Shown here one piece after another: positions 23,867 to 31,760 of a DNA stretch of 34,012 nucleotides. The notes under the pieces were generated by a model. It saw nothing but the letters and a program-made list of their open reading frames with translations, did not search any database and was not told where the DNA came from. Each line of letters opens with the position of its first letter. The stretch's first letter is position 1. Position numbers and translations under genes: made by a program. This DNA comes from Psychrobacillus antarcticus (lineage in GTDB: Bacteria > Bacillota > Bacilli > Bacillales_A > Planococcaceae): positions 1 to 34,012 of the forward strand of contig NZ_JAIZDB010000035.1 in assembly GCF_029533155.1 (NCBI RefSeq), read 5' to 3'.

Positions 23867-24995
23867 TTATACCCTCCAATTCTGTCCATTGACTGGACAA
23901 AGCAGTGAGTAATGTCCCACGAGTCACTATTCCAACTACTTTTTTTGCTTCATTTAATACAGGTATAACGCCGTATTTTACATTTGGCATCATCATAATT
24001 GCATCTTTAGCAGTTGCTGTTTCAGTTAGCGTGTGCTCAGGAACTCTCATAATTTCTTCTATTAACTGAATCGAGTTTACTTTTTTAATTAATTCATAGG
24101 CAGAAATTAGACCGATAAATTTTTCGTCATTTTCATCTACTATTATTAAGGATGTAATTTTTTGTTGGCGCATCATTAATAGTGCCTTTTCGGGAGTTAG
24201 AGCAAGCAGAGCGGTAACTACTTTTGTTGTCATGACACTAACGACAGGCATAAGCTCAGGATTTTGTATAATTCTGTCCTTACCGATAAATTCCTCCACA
24301 AAACTGGAAGCAGGTTCTTGTAGTATCTTCTCTGGGGTATCTATTTGAAGTAAATTTCCGTCTTTCATAATAGCGATACGATCACCAAGCTTTAAGGCTT
24401 CGTCCATATCATGTGTCACAAAAACAATTGTTTTCTTTAGTTTTCTTTGTAAAGAAATTAATTGATCTTGTAGTTGATCGCGGGTTATTGGATCTAATGC
24501 GCCAAAGGGTTCATCCATTAGAAGGATGCGGGGATTAGATGCTAGTGCTCTTGCCACACCGACACGCTGTTGTTGCCCACCTGAAAGTTCTTTAGGATAA
24601 CGACTTCCGTAAATTTCTGGATCAAGGTCAACCATTATTAGTAACTCTTTCACCCGGGCTTTAATTTTTTCTTTGTCCCAACCTTTTAGTTCTGGAACAA
24701 TTGCGATGTTTTTTTCGATAGTGTAGTGGGGGAAAAGTCCGATTTGTTGAATAACATATCCTATATTACGGCGTAGTTCGGAAGGATTTAACTTGGTAAT
24801 ATCATTTCCATCGATAGATATAGTCCCGTTAGTATGAGGTATCATTCGATTAATCATCTTCATGGTGGTTGATTTTCCTGAACCACTAGGTCCAATTAAA
24901 ACTAGGAATTCACCCTCTGGAACTTCAAAATTAACGGAATCCACTGCTTTAAAACCATCCGTGTACACTTTGCTTACTTGTTCGAATTTAATCAT
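23859..24995 (-). CDS. Osmoprotectant ABC transporter ATP-binding protein with CBS domains (OpuBA/OpuCA-like)
   Basis: 378 residues. Walker A GPSGSGKST (about 34-42), signature LSGGQQQRV, Walker B ILLMDEP and the H-loop FVTHDMDEAL are all intact. After residue 250 come two CBS domains (for example TTKVVTALLALTPEKALLMM and TLTETATAKDAIMMM), which in OpuA-type transporters sense ionic strength or cyclic di-AMP. AAGGAGG lies five bases before the ATG. It is the first gene of the operon. Close kin are OpuBA, OpuCA and the GbuA group; substrate is inferred from the whole operon. Confidence 0.92.
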   Translation of the reverse strand: MIKFEQVSKVYTDGFKAVDSVNFEVPEGEFLVLIGPSGSGKSTTMKMINRMIPHTNGTISIDGNDITKLNPSELRRNIGYVIQQIGLFPHYTIEKNIAIVPELKGWDKEKIKARVKELLIMVDLDPEIYGSRYPKELSGGQQQRVGVARALASNPRILLMDEPFGALDPITRDQLQDQLISLQRKLKKTIVFVTHDMDEALKLGDRIAIMKDGNLLQIDTPEKILQEPASSFVEEFIGKDRIIQNPELMPVVSVMTTKVVTALLALTPEKALLMMRQQKITSLIIVDENDEKFIGLISAYELIKKVNSIQLIEEIMRVPEHTLTETATAKDAIMMMPNVKYGVIPVLNEAKKVVGIVTRGTLLTALSSQWTELEGINE

Positions 24996-25102
24996 ATGTG
25001 CCTCCTTGGGTAATAGTTTCTTAAAAGTAAAATATTTACACTCTTTGTTGAATAAAAAAAGGACTACCTACATTTCCGAAATTGGAAAAGGGAGGTGTCT
25101 CT

Positions 25103-25186
25103 ATGTCATTGCCAAGACATACAGCAAGTGTTTTATATAGTGATTTTATCAAAATGGTAACTACCTATGACGAGAGAAGTAAATAG
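25103..25186 (+). CDS. Possible small ORF, 27 residues
   Basis: An ATG six bases after GGAGGT opens 27 codons (MSLPRHTASVLYSDFIKMVT, then TYDERSK). The strong ribosome binding site is the main evidence; I recognise no family. It may be a small protein, a leader peptide, or the start of a gene whose remainder has decayed, as the next 500 bp hold a broken LysR gene. Confidence 0.35.
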   Translation: MSLPRHTASVLYSDFIKMVTTYDERSK

Positions 25187-25296
25187 CAATTGGTGCTGAA
25201 CTTGTTATCAGCATAGAATGGATTCACGTGGAGTGTGAATAGAAAATTGATGGGAGAGAATCGTCTGGTTTTTTAAAATAAAATCGATAATATAAA

Positions 25297-25663
25297 TATT
25301 TCCTACTTAAAGAATAACACTATTTTCCTAGTAAAGCAAAAGGTATTTCCAAATAGATACCATTTTCGTGTGAAACTGGGTCTAAGTTAAGGGAAATATA
25401 CTACTGAAATATTATGAAAAGTATGAAGTTTAAATAAAGAAAACTATAGATTGAGTGGAATATGGAAGAAGAAAAATCCCGATGTTCGTTTCAAGTTTGT
25501 GTCAGGAACCAATGATATGTTATTAGAAAAACTATTACATTAACAGGTAGATGTAGCTTTTATTCGCAACTTATCGCATGATAATTTGCTAACACGCAAA
25601 GCATTAACAATGTACCATGAGCTTTTTGCCATACAGGGTAAAATATTAACTACTTGGGATACT
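25297..25663 (+). pseudogene. Decayed LysR-family regulator
   Basis: Reading frames that do not join still resemble a LysR regulator. Frame at 25297: YFLLKE, stop, HYFPSKAKGISK, stop, then CETGSKLREIYY, which recall the helix-turn-helix start and the TE(A/T)G linker. After a frameshift, the frame at 25475 reads NPDVRFKFVSGTNDMLLEKL, stop (TAA 25541), then QVDVAFIRNLSHDNL and MYHELFAI, which match the first strands and hinge of the effector domain. The whole is about 370 bp against about 900 for an intact gene, with deletions in the middle and at the end. The target operon is unknown. Confidence 0.6.
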
Positions 25664-25730
25664 TTGCGTAAGTTAGGTAAGATAAGAGGAACGATAAATT
25701 CTACGTGTTACAGTAAGAGGAGGTTCATCA

Positions 25731-25937
25731 TTGAAAGTAACCGGTACAGTGCTAATGTTTATAGGTGCGGTGATGCTCGCTATTTTTATGTTCGCAGACT
25801 TAACAATGAATTTTGGCCTTTGGATTACAGGCTTCTTGATCAGCATGCTCGCTGCCATCTCAGGAACAGTGACGTTAATTATTTATTTAGCAAAAGGGAT
25901 TAAATCAGATAAAGCTTCGAAAAACGATTTCAAATAA
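25731..25937 (+). CDS. Small membrane protein, two spans
   Basis: 68 residues with two membrane segments (about 5-24 and 28-52) and a basic tail KGIKSDKASKNDFK. The start is TTG at 25731; AGAGGAGG seven bases upstream makes this convincing. No family is recognised. A very strong terminator follows 10 bp after the stop. It lies just after the decayed LysR gene. Confidence 0.65.
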   Translation: MKVTGTVLMFIGAVMLAIFMFADLTMNFGLWITGFLISMLAAISGTVTLIIYLAKGIKSDKASKNDFK

Positions 25938-25946
25938 GAAGCAGCA

Positions 25947-25993
25947 AAAGAGAGAGTTGGAGTAAGTCACGTACTTACTCCAACTCTCTCTTT
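25947..25993. terminator. Strong bidirectional terminator
   Basis: A perfect 21-bp stem (25947-25967 with 25973-25993) with a 5-nt loop, followed by TTATTTT. It separates the small membrane protein gene from the convergent NRDE gene. Confidence 0.85.
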
Positions 25994-26020
25994 ATTTTGG
26001 CAGCTGGAATAAATTTAATC

Positions 26021-26782
26021 TCAAATTGTAAAGTCAAAACGATTTTCCTTATGTAATTTCCCATCCTGGAAAGTTCGTTCGACAAAAGTGACATGATGAT
26101 CTTTATCTATGAGTAAAACAGTCGACGAACGAGTGCCGTAGGTAGGACTTTTTATAAACAGAGGAGATAGTAATCTCTCCATCTCTAAACCAACACCGGT
26201 TTGAGGTAGATTCTCATCCTCCGCAATTGTTCGGTCTGAAATAATATCAAACAATGAATCGAGCTGTAGCTCACCTGGATTAGAGAGAACAATATCACCT
26301 AGCAGTTTCTTCCCTTTTGCAACCTTTGGCCAAGGTGTATTTAATGTGTGATTGCTTAAACTATGCGTGCCAGGAGAAATTTCATTCATTTCGTCCAATA
26401 TATTATTATAGTGAAATAATTGACCCGCATCGCCAACAACTACGTTATAACCACCATAATCGCTTCTATTATTCCTAAGCTTTTGAATAAAGTCTAATGG
26501 AGCATCATCATTAGCTAAATAATCACGAACAATGTCCCCACGAGAAAAACGTCCAGTCTTTTCCATAGGATCACGATAATTCGTTAATGCCGCAAAACGC
26601 CCCTCTCTCGTCACACCTAGCCAAGTACCCATCTGCAACAAATCCCGTCCAGCTAAAATAGACGGATAATCCTCCCAAAAACTTGCAACTGCTGTAGGCC
26701 GTTCATAAAACTCATCCCGATTTGCCACAACAACCAATGGATAAACTGGATGACTTTGCAAATGAAAATTCACTAAACACAT
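26021..26782 (-). CDS. NRDE-family protein (TANGO2-like)
   Basis: 253 residues. The start MCLVNFHLQSHPVYPLVVVA runs into NRDEFYERPT, the defining NRDE motif, and RDLLQMGTWLGVTREGRFAALTNYR follows. In this family Cys2 may be the nucleophile of an Ntn-hydrolase-like fold, which is why the ATG at 26782 is preferred over a TTG two codons earlier. GGGGG lies ten bases upstream. The human relative TANGO2 is linked to lipid and haem handling; the bacterial role is unknown. Confidence 0.88.
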   Translation of the reverse strand: MCLVNFHLQSHPVYPLVVVANRDEFYERPTAVASFWEDYPSILAGRDLLQMGTWLGVTREGRFAALTNYRDPMEKTGRFSRGDIVRDYLANDDAPLDFIQKLRNNRSDYGGYNVVVGDAGQLFHYNNILDEMNEISPGTHSLSNHTLNTPWPKVAKGKKLLGDIVLSNPGELQLDSLFDIISDRTIAEDENLPQTGVGLEMERLLSPLFIKSPTYGTRSSTVLLIDKDHHVTFVERTFQDGKLHKENRFDFTI

Positions 26783-26960
26783 GATCAACTACCCCCTTTA
26801 AAAAGTTATAACCAATTTTCCCTTCATCATAACATGCCTAGATCGTGGATAAAAAATAGTTCGAAAAGTTGATGTGTTACCCGATGGTCAGAAAGAGGCC
26901 TATATTCCTCTGGTAAGTTTCTTTCTCTGCTTTTTATGTGGTTCTACTTCAAATGTTGGT

Positions 26961-27057
26961 GTGAAGAAAAATTTACTTCACATTTTAGTATCCCTGTATT
27001 AGAATCATTCATAATAGTTCGAATAAATGTTGATATTGTGGTTTTTATGTCTATTTT
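26961..27057 (+). promoter_or_regulatory. Hairpin and promoter before the Gfo/Idh/MocA gene
   Basis: The 300-bp gap between divergent genes holds a 7-bp inverted repeat TGTGAAG / CTTCACA (about 26961-26983) and a plausible promoter: TTGATA (27030-27035), 16-bp spacer, TATTTT (27052-27057), 27 bp before the start codon. Nothing else stands out. Confidence 0.45.
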
Positions 27058-27084
27058 TAACACAGTGAGAGTAGGAGAGTCGAT

Positions 27085-28119
27085 ATGGGGATAAAAGTAG
27101 GGATTATTGGATGTGGATCTATTACTAAGCTTCGTCATGCACCAGAATATCTAGCAAATCCATTCGTGGATAAAATTGTTTTTTATGATCGAAATCCTGA
27201 ACGTGCAGAGGCATTAGCGGTCATGTTTGATGGGACAGTCGAGCAAGATGTGGATAAATTATTAACAGATCGCACGATTGACGTTATTAGTGACTGTTCT
27301 TCGAATGAATCTCATCATCTATTTTCGACTAAAGCATTATTAAATGGGAAGCATGTTCTATGCGAAAAACCGATCTCTCTTACGATTGAACATGCAAAAG
27401 AAATACTCGATGCGCAAAAGCAGTCCGGAAAAAAGTTTATGGTAGATCACAATCAGCGATTTACTCGTGCGCATCAAAAGGCGAAAGAAATAATACAAAG
27501 AGAAGAACTTGGGAAAGTACTAACTTTTAGAACGACATTTGGACACGCGGGACCTGAACAATGGGGTATAAATAAAACTAACTCCACTTGGTTTTTCCGA
27601 AAGGAGCGTTCTGGTCTAGGTGTGGCTGGAGATTTAGGTATCCATAAAGTGGATTTGCTACATTATTTATTAGATGATGAGATTGAACTGGTAAGTGCCT
27701 TCCAAGGAACACTAGACAAAGTGAATGAAAACAATGAACCGATAGAAGTATGCGATAACATCGTATGTAGTTTAAAAACGAAAAAAGGTCGTTTAGGAAC
27801 AGCTGCATTTTCTTGGACGTATTATGGAGAAGAGGATAACAGCACCATTATCTATTGCGAAAAAGGTATTGTGAAAATCTACCATAGTGATCAGCATCAA
27901 TTAGAAGTGATTACAAAAGGTGGGGAGAAGGTACAATACCAACTAGAGAATATTCAAACGAATAATAACCAAACAAATAGTGGCGTGATCGATGCGTTTA
28001 TCGAAAGCATTCGGCTAGATCAGACTCCGCTTGTTACGGGAGAAGATGCACTCTCTGCGCTAAAAGTTATTTTAGGTATTTTAGAAGCAGCTGAAACGAA
28101 TATGGTTATAAGGGTATGA
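27085..28119 (+). CDS. Gfo/Idh/MocA-family oxidoreductase
   Basis: 344 residues. The N-terminal Rossmann fold has GIIGCGSITKLRHAPEY and FYDRNPERAEALA. VLCEKPISLTIEHAKEI is the family's EKP motif, whose Lys helps catalysis, and GDLGIHKVDLLHYLL carries the usual His. The C-terminal domain is the antiparallel sheet used for substrate and dimer contacts. Members act on sugars, inositols or their derivatives with NAD(P); the substrate is unknown. AGGAGAG precedes the ATG. It is a single gene with its own terminator. Confidence 0.9.
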   Translation: MGIKVGIIGCGSITKLRHAPEYLANPFVDKIVFYDRNPERAEALAVMFDGTVEQDVDKLLTDRTIDVISDCSSNESHHLFSTKALLNGKHVLCEKPISLTIEHAKEILDAQKQSGKKFMVDHNQRFTRAHQKAKEIIQREELGKVLTFRTTFGHAGPEQWGINKTNSTWFFRKERSGLGVAGDLGIHKVDLLHYLLDDEIELVSAFQGTLDKVNENNEPIEVCDNIVCSLKTKKGRLGTAAFSWTYYGEEDNSTIIYCEKGIVKIYHSDQHQLEVITKGGEKVQYQLENIQTNNNQTNSGVIDAFIESIRLDQTPLVTGEDALSALKVILGILEAAETNMVIRV

Positions 28120-28155
28120 ACAAGCACTAGTTACGTGCACCCAAAAATAAAATGA

Positions 28156-28195
28156 AGAAAAACCGATTCCCTTATGACGGAGAATCGGTTTTTTA
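28156..28195 (+). terminator. Terminator of the Gfo/Idh/MocA gene
   Basis: A 12-bp stem AAAAACCGATTC / GAATCGGTTTTT (28158-28169 with 28182-28193) ending in a T-run. Confidence 0.88.
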
Positions 28196-28489
28196 AGTGT
28201 TGGAAAGTTATACGTAGTTATGCAATATATTTACCAAAACTTACCGCCCACTTTACGAAGGTAGCGATATTATTAAATTTAATAATGGTTGGATTATTTT
28301 GGATTTCAAGATATAATTAAATAGTCAAAAAGTAATTAATGATAAATTCGGAGTAGGCTAAAATACCCTAAAATTTTATGTTTTTCACCATTATTTGAAA
28401 TACACTCGATCAAATACTATTTATAGAAATTGAAAATAATAGAATCTCGAATAATTTTGAAATTAGATGTCCAATGAGAATGGAGCGGT
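28196..28489. other. AT-rich intergenic gap
   Basis: About 290 bp without a supported gene. An 18-bp perfect palindrome ATTATTAAATTTAATAAT lies at 28269-28286, in a very AT-rich setting. No clear promoter for the following diguanylate cyclase gene was found. Confidence 0.5.
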
Positions 28490-29905
28490 ATGATGGCGAA
28501 AGAATTGCTAAGTAGTTTGCAGAAAGAAGTTACCCAGTTACGAGCGGAAGGGAAATACCAAGAAACAATCGAAAAAGCTAGCAAGTTGTTAGAGCTTGGG
28601 ACATTAAATAATGACTATAAATCAATACTTATTGCTCACATCAATCAGGCTGCTTCTTATTATTCCATTGGAGAGATTGAAGATGCTTTTGTGAGTATGG
28701 AGCAATATGAAGAAATTACACAGGTTCATGGCGACGATGCGGATTATCTGCAATTATATAATATCTTGTTCTTGTTATATGAATTTAATAAACAATATGA
28801 TCATGCGAAAGAAACACTGCTTAAAAGTATGCAGTTTGCGGAGCAATTAAAGAAATACAATATTTTGAGCAATGCCTATAGTAATTATAGTCATGTGTGC
28901 ATCAAACAGGAAGACTATGAAAATGCATTGGACAATGCAAAAAAAGGGTTAGCTGCTGCCAAGCTACATGAGCCTAACACTCCTGTATTAGAAGTACGTG
29001 TAATGTTTAATATAGCTCATGCGTATATTTGTTTGGATCTGTTAGACGATGCAAAGCTAGTGATGGATGAAATGGAAAAGAAGAATGTGTTCGATTCATT
29101 TATACGAGAACGTGCACAGTTCCAACTGTTAAAAGGGGAATGGCTAAATAAGAAGGAAGCATATAGAGAATCTTTTCAAGCCTATTCAGCTGCAAAGGAA
29201 ATTGTAGATACTTATCAGGATGTATATTTGCTAAAGACAATTCAAGAGAAGCGTTTAAAAACTAGTGAGACCATGGAGGACTTCCATTTATCTTATCAAG
29301 TTCAAAAAGAGTATATCAACCTGCTCAACATCATTAATGAGAGAGAAATTGCACAGAAAGCTATTAAATTAAATGTAAAACACCAATTATCCAAGATGCA
29401 GAAAAAAGCAGAACTGGATTATTTAACAGGGTTATTTAATCGAGGTTACTTGAGTGAGCTAGCAGCAAGCTGGCTCAATGCTGCAGAAGAAACAGAGACT
29501 CCAATTAGCTGTATTGCATTCGACTTAGATGGATTCAAGGCGGTTAATGATTTACACGGACACTTAGTAGGTGACAAAGTCATTTGTGAAGTTGGAAGCG
29601 TCTGTAAAAGCACATTAAGTCCTGGTTTCGTCATAGGTCGTTACGGTGGGGATGAATTTGTGATCATTGGCAGAAACTCTTTAGAAGAAACAGTGAAGCT
29701 TGCGAATGTATTGAAAGAAACTATTTCGGGTATGAAATTGGTGGAAAATGAGCAATGCATAAAAGTAGCAGCTAGTTTTGGAATTTCTTCCACAGAAGAT
29801 GATTCACTTCATTCCTTTGATGAGCTTTTCCATTTGGCTGATATGCGTCTTTATAATGCAAAACAAAATGGCAAGAACCAGGTATATGCTGGTAGTATAG
29901 CTTAA
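28490..29905 (+). CDS. TPR-GGDEF diguanylate cyclase
   Basis: 471 residues, soluble. Residues about 1-290 are helical repeats of TPR type (for example YKSILIAHINQAASYYSIGE and YENALDNAKKGLAAAKLHEP), about six or seven of them. A coiled linker leads to the GGDEF domain (about 305-471): DYLTGLFNRGYL, FDLDGFKAVNDLHGHLVGD and RYGGDEFVIIG with an intact active site. Such enzymes make cyclic di-GMP from two GTP. The RxxD inhibitory site normally five residues before GGDEF is absent (SPGF there), so product inhibition by that site is unlikely. The start may be the first or second of two adjacent ATGs; GGAG lies upstream of both. It is a single gene. Confidence 0.92.
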   Translation: MMAKELLSSLQKEVTQLRAEGKYQETIEKASKLLELGTLNNDYKSILIAHINQAASYYSIGEIEDAFVSMEQYEEITQVHGDDADYLQLYNILFLLYEFNKQYDHAKETLLKSMQFAEQLKKYNILSNAYSNYSHVCIKQEDYENALDNAKKGLAAAKLHEPNTPVLEVRVMFNIAHAYICLDLLDDAKLVMDEMEKKNVFDSFIRERAQFQLLKGEWLNKKEAYRESFQAYSAAKEIVDTYQDVYLLKTIQEKRLKTSETMEDFHLSYQVQKEYINLLNIINEREIAQKAIKLNVKHQLSKMQKKAELDYLTGLFNRGYLSELAASWLNAAEETETPISCIAFDLDGFKAVNDLHGHLVGDKVICEVGSVCKSTLSPGFVIGRYGGDEFVIIGRNSLEETVKLANVLKETISGMKLVENEQCIKVAASFGISSTEDDSLHSFDELFHLADMRLYNAKQNGKNQVYAGSIA

Positions 29906-29938
29906 ATAACGTTAAGTACAAAATTTATTCCTCTACTT

Positions 29939-29977
29939 ACAGGCTCCCTTTTAACAGAAAGGGGGCTTGTTTTTTTG
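29939..29977 (+). terminator. Terminator of the diguanylate cyclase gene
   Basis: A 13-bp stem with two G-U pairs (29939-29951 with 29958-29970) followed by seven T. Confidence 0.88.
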
Positions 29978-30056
29978 TTAATAAATATAAGAAAGTTTAA
30001 GCGTAATGAAACAAACTAATACTGATGGAAAACAATAGAGACAGGAGATACACAGC

Positions 30057-30293
30057 GTGAAAGAATTCAAAGTAACTTACTTTTTTGATGAAGAACATTA
30101 TATTAGAAGGTTCATCTATGTAGAGTCTCAAGAAAAAGCGGAAGAGCTAATTCGAAAAGAGCGCGATGGATATATTTCGTTTACAGACAGCAGAGGAATT
30201 TACCACGAACTGAATACTAATGGTGTTAGGGTGACTCAAATATCGGAATATCACAGAAATGATAAAACGAAAAAAGCATCTGGTAAAAGCTAA
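30057..30293 (+). CDS. Small protein of unknown function, 78 residues
   Basis: A GTG start with ACAGGAG nine bases upstream. The protein begins MKEFKVTYFFDEEHYIRRFI, continues YVESQEKAEELIRKERDG and ends in a basic tail KTKKASGKS; this beta-helix-beta pattern suggests a small soluble fold. No family is recognised. A strong terminator lies 64 bp after the stop codon, supporting a transcribed gene. Confidence 0.65.
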   Translation: MKEFKVTYFFDEEHYIRRFIYVESQEKAEELIRKERDGYISFTDSRGIYHELNTNGVRVTQISEYHRNDKTKKASGKS

Positions 30294-30356
30294 AATTTTT
30301 TCGTTTGAAATTAATTCGTTATAATCAGAACCTGGTATCCATTAAAAGATCTATTT

Positions 30357-30404
30357 TAGATTATCTAAAGCCAAATTCTTTTGGTATTAGGTAGTCTATT
30401 TTTT
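30357..30404 (+). terminator. Long terminator after the 78-residue gene
   Basis: A 12-bp outer stem (30357-30368 with 30387-30398, two G-U pairs) encloses an inner CCAAA / TTTGG stem and is followed by six T (30399-30404). Confidence 0.8.
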
Positions 30405-30649
30405 GTGACCCAGTTGTTCTGAAAGTATTAAATCTAATTGTTGGAATAACGTTAGTAATCTCTGGAATACGCGCAGCGTGGGGACAAACTTATGACCAAA
30501 ATTCGAGTCCTAGTGTAAAGTAATTCAGAATAGTTTCTAAGTTTTTTGAGAACGTGGACACTCTTACTGTTTTTATTGGTTAACACCCTATATTAATAAA
30601 CATACATTAGAAGTAACCCTAGGATAATTACACGGAAGGAGAAGATGCT
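30405..30649. other. Intergenic gap, possible gene remnant
   Basis: No supported gene. One frame (30407-30523) reads VVLKVLNLIVGITLVISGIR and then AAWGQTYDQNSS, like the end of a small membrane protein, but it lacks a start codon and follows a terminator. The rest shows nothing clear apart from the ribosome binding site of the next gene. Confidence 0.3.
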
Positions 30650-31192
30650 TTGGATAAATCATTACTCAATTCCCTTAGAAAAGGCGGATTTATACTCTAT
30701 ACAAAACATGGGGAAGCGACTGTTGGAAGCGATTTACCCTATTTAAACTTTCAAGACTGTTTAACCCAAAGAAACCTTTCAGAAATGGGACGGAGGCAGG
30801 CTATTTATTATGGAGAAATGCTTCAATACTTACAAATACCGATTGAATCCCCTGTTTCCGCAAGTCCTTTTTGTAGGGCTATAGAAACAGCACAGTTGGC
30901 ATTTGGAAGTGGCAATGTTCGAGTAAATCCTTTTTGGTTTGAGGTATATAGGTTGAGTGACAATTTGCCCAATAGAGATAGGCAAAGCATATTAAATAAT
31001 CTTACGTCTATTTTAGAGACCATTCCAGAAGAGGGAAAAAACAAGGTTATCATTGCTCACAGTTTCCCAGCAGGTGTTGGTTTAGGTCAATTATCCGACA
31101 TGGAGGCCGTTATTATAAAGCCTAGAGGGGCAGGAAATGGTTATGAAGTAGTTAGTCAATTATCTTTAGCAGATTTGAGTACATTAGAGTAA
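30650..31192 (+). CDS. Histidine phosphatase superfamily protein with altered RHG motif
   Basis: 180 residues of the phosphoglycerate mutase-like fold. The catalytic motif is normally RHG; here it reads TKHGEAT (Lys for Arg, residues about 18-20). Other landmarks are intact: LSEMGRRQAIYYGEML, SASPFCRAIETAQLAFG (second Arg) and IIAHSFPAG (second His). The start is TTG at 30650 with AAGGAGA seven bases upstream; a nearby ATG is out of frame. Such proteins remove phosphate from small molecules or proteins through a phospho-His; with Lys for Arg the activity may be weaker or changed. It is a single gene with a perfect terminator. Confidence 0.8.
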   Translation: MDKSLLNSLRKGGFILYTKHGEATVGSDLPYLNFQDCLTQRNLSEMGRRQAIYYGEMLQYLQIPIESPVSASPFCRAIETAQLAFGSGNVRVNPFWFEVYRLSDNLPNRDRQSILNNLTSILETIPEEGKNKVIIAHSFPAGVGLGQLSDMEAVIIKPRGAGNGYEVVSQLSLADLSTLE

Positions 31193-31203
31193 TCCAAATG
31201 ATT

Positions 31204-31246
31204 AAAAAGGACACGACAGTTCAGATTGAACTGTCGTGTCCTTTTT
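31204..31246. terminator. Strong terminator of the histidine phosphatase gene
   Basis: A perfect 20-bp stem (31204-31223 with 31227-31246) with a 3-nt loop and A/T tracts at both ends. Confidence 0.92.
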
Positions 31247-31342
31247 GTAAAGATAAGAAAGTATATAAAAATACAGCATGAACACCAGTTTTACAGGGCT
31301 TTTAAGAATGATTGATACTACTGGTTTGCGTTTCAGTGGAGT

Positions 31343-31447
31343 ACAAAGGCTAAGAGCGCCACGTCTTAAAAGGAAGGCAATCTAAGTTCGCCGCTTCCTG
31401 CGGCAACGATTGCATAACCCACATCCTGTGGGCCTCAACGCCTTTGT
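31343..31447. repeat. GC-rich branched inverted-repeat element
   Basis: A 105-bp non-coding stretch that can fold as a branched structure. The outer stem is ACAAAGGC (31343-31350) with GCCTTTGT (31440-31447). Inside, GCAATC (31377-31382) pairs with GATTGC (31408-31413) around the hairpin GCCGC-TTCCT-GCGGC (31390-31404), followed by the hairpin CCCAC-ATCCT-GTGGG (31418-31432). Both loops end in TCCT, and the element is more GC-rich than its surroundings. It may be an interspersed repeat or a structured RNA; no gene covers it. Confidence 0.6.
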
Positions 31448-31545
31448 GACCAAGCCTCCGTGGCAGCGAACGAAATTGCATCTTCGTGAGCCTCTACTAT
31501 GAATAGGAGAGTTTCATATCTCTAGTTACCCCAAAAATGAACTAA

Positions 31546-31714
31546 CCCGTTTCTAAAAGTTGTAGAAGGGCGACGGACAGTTAATAGCCATAAGATTACC
31601 GAGAAAAAAAGATGCTGGTCGTGACTTCAGTCACGACCGGCATCTTTTAAAAATCAAACGGTAATTATATAGCAATAAGTCTGTCCAAAGCCCTTCGAAA
31701 ACAGTAGAAACAGG
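31546..31714. repeat. Nested 169-bp imperfect palindrome with central terminator-like hairpin
   Basis: Successive inverted repeats share one centre: CCCGTTTCT (31546-31554) with AGAAACAGG (31706-31714), GAAGGGC (31565-31571) with GCCCTTC (31690-31696), GGACAG (31575-31580) with CTGTCC (31681-31686), ATTACCG (31595-31601) with CGGTAAT (31659-31665), and a central stem of about 19 bp (31607-31625 with 31630-31648) flanked by A and T runs. The centre can terminate transcription in both directions, including that of the DHFR-like gene. The outer arms suggest a fold-back or MITE-like element. Confidence 0.65.
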
Positions 31715-31718
31715 TTTA

Positions 31719-31745
31719 GATCCTAGAGGATCGTGCGTTTTTTTT
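31719..31745 (+). terminator. Weak terminator-like hairpin
   Basis: GATCC-TAGA-GGATC (31719-31732) is followed after five bases by eight T. The gap between stem and T-run makes this a weak call. Confidence 0.3.
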
Positions 31746-31760
31746 GGCCGGTTTTTCTTA

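Noticed and set aside
25586-25903. 105-residue plus-strand ORF
   Set aside because: Its first part is the end of the decayed LysR gene and the rest overlaps the better-supported two-span protein in another frame.
30407-30523. Frame with a membrane-like stretch after the terminator
   Set aside because: No start codon and directly behind a terminator T-run; at most a remnant.
31719-31745. Functional terminator for the plus strand
   Set aside because: Five bases separate the short stem from the T-run, and no gene on that strand needs it; kept only as a low-confidence feature.
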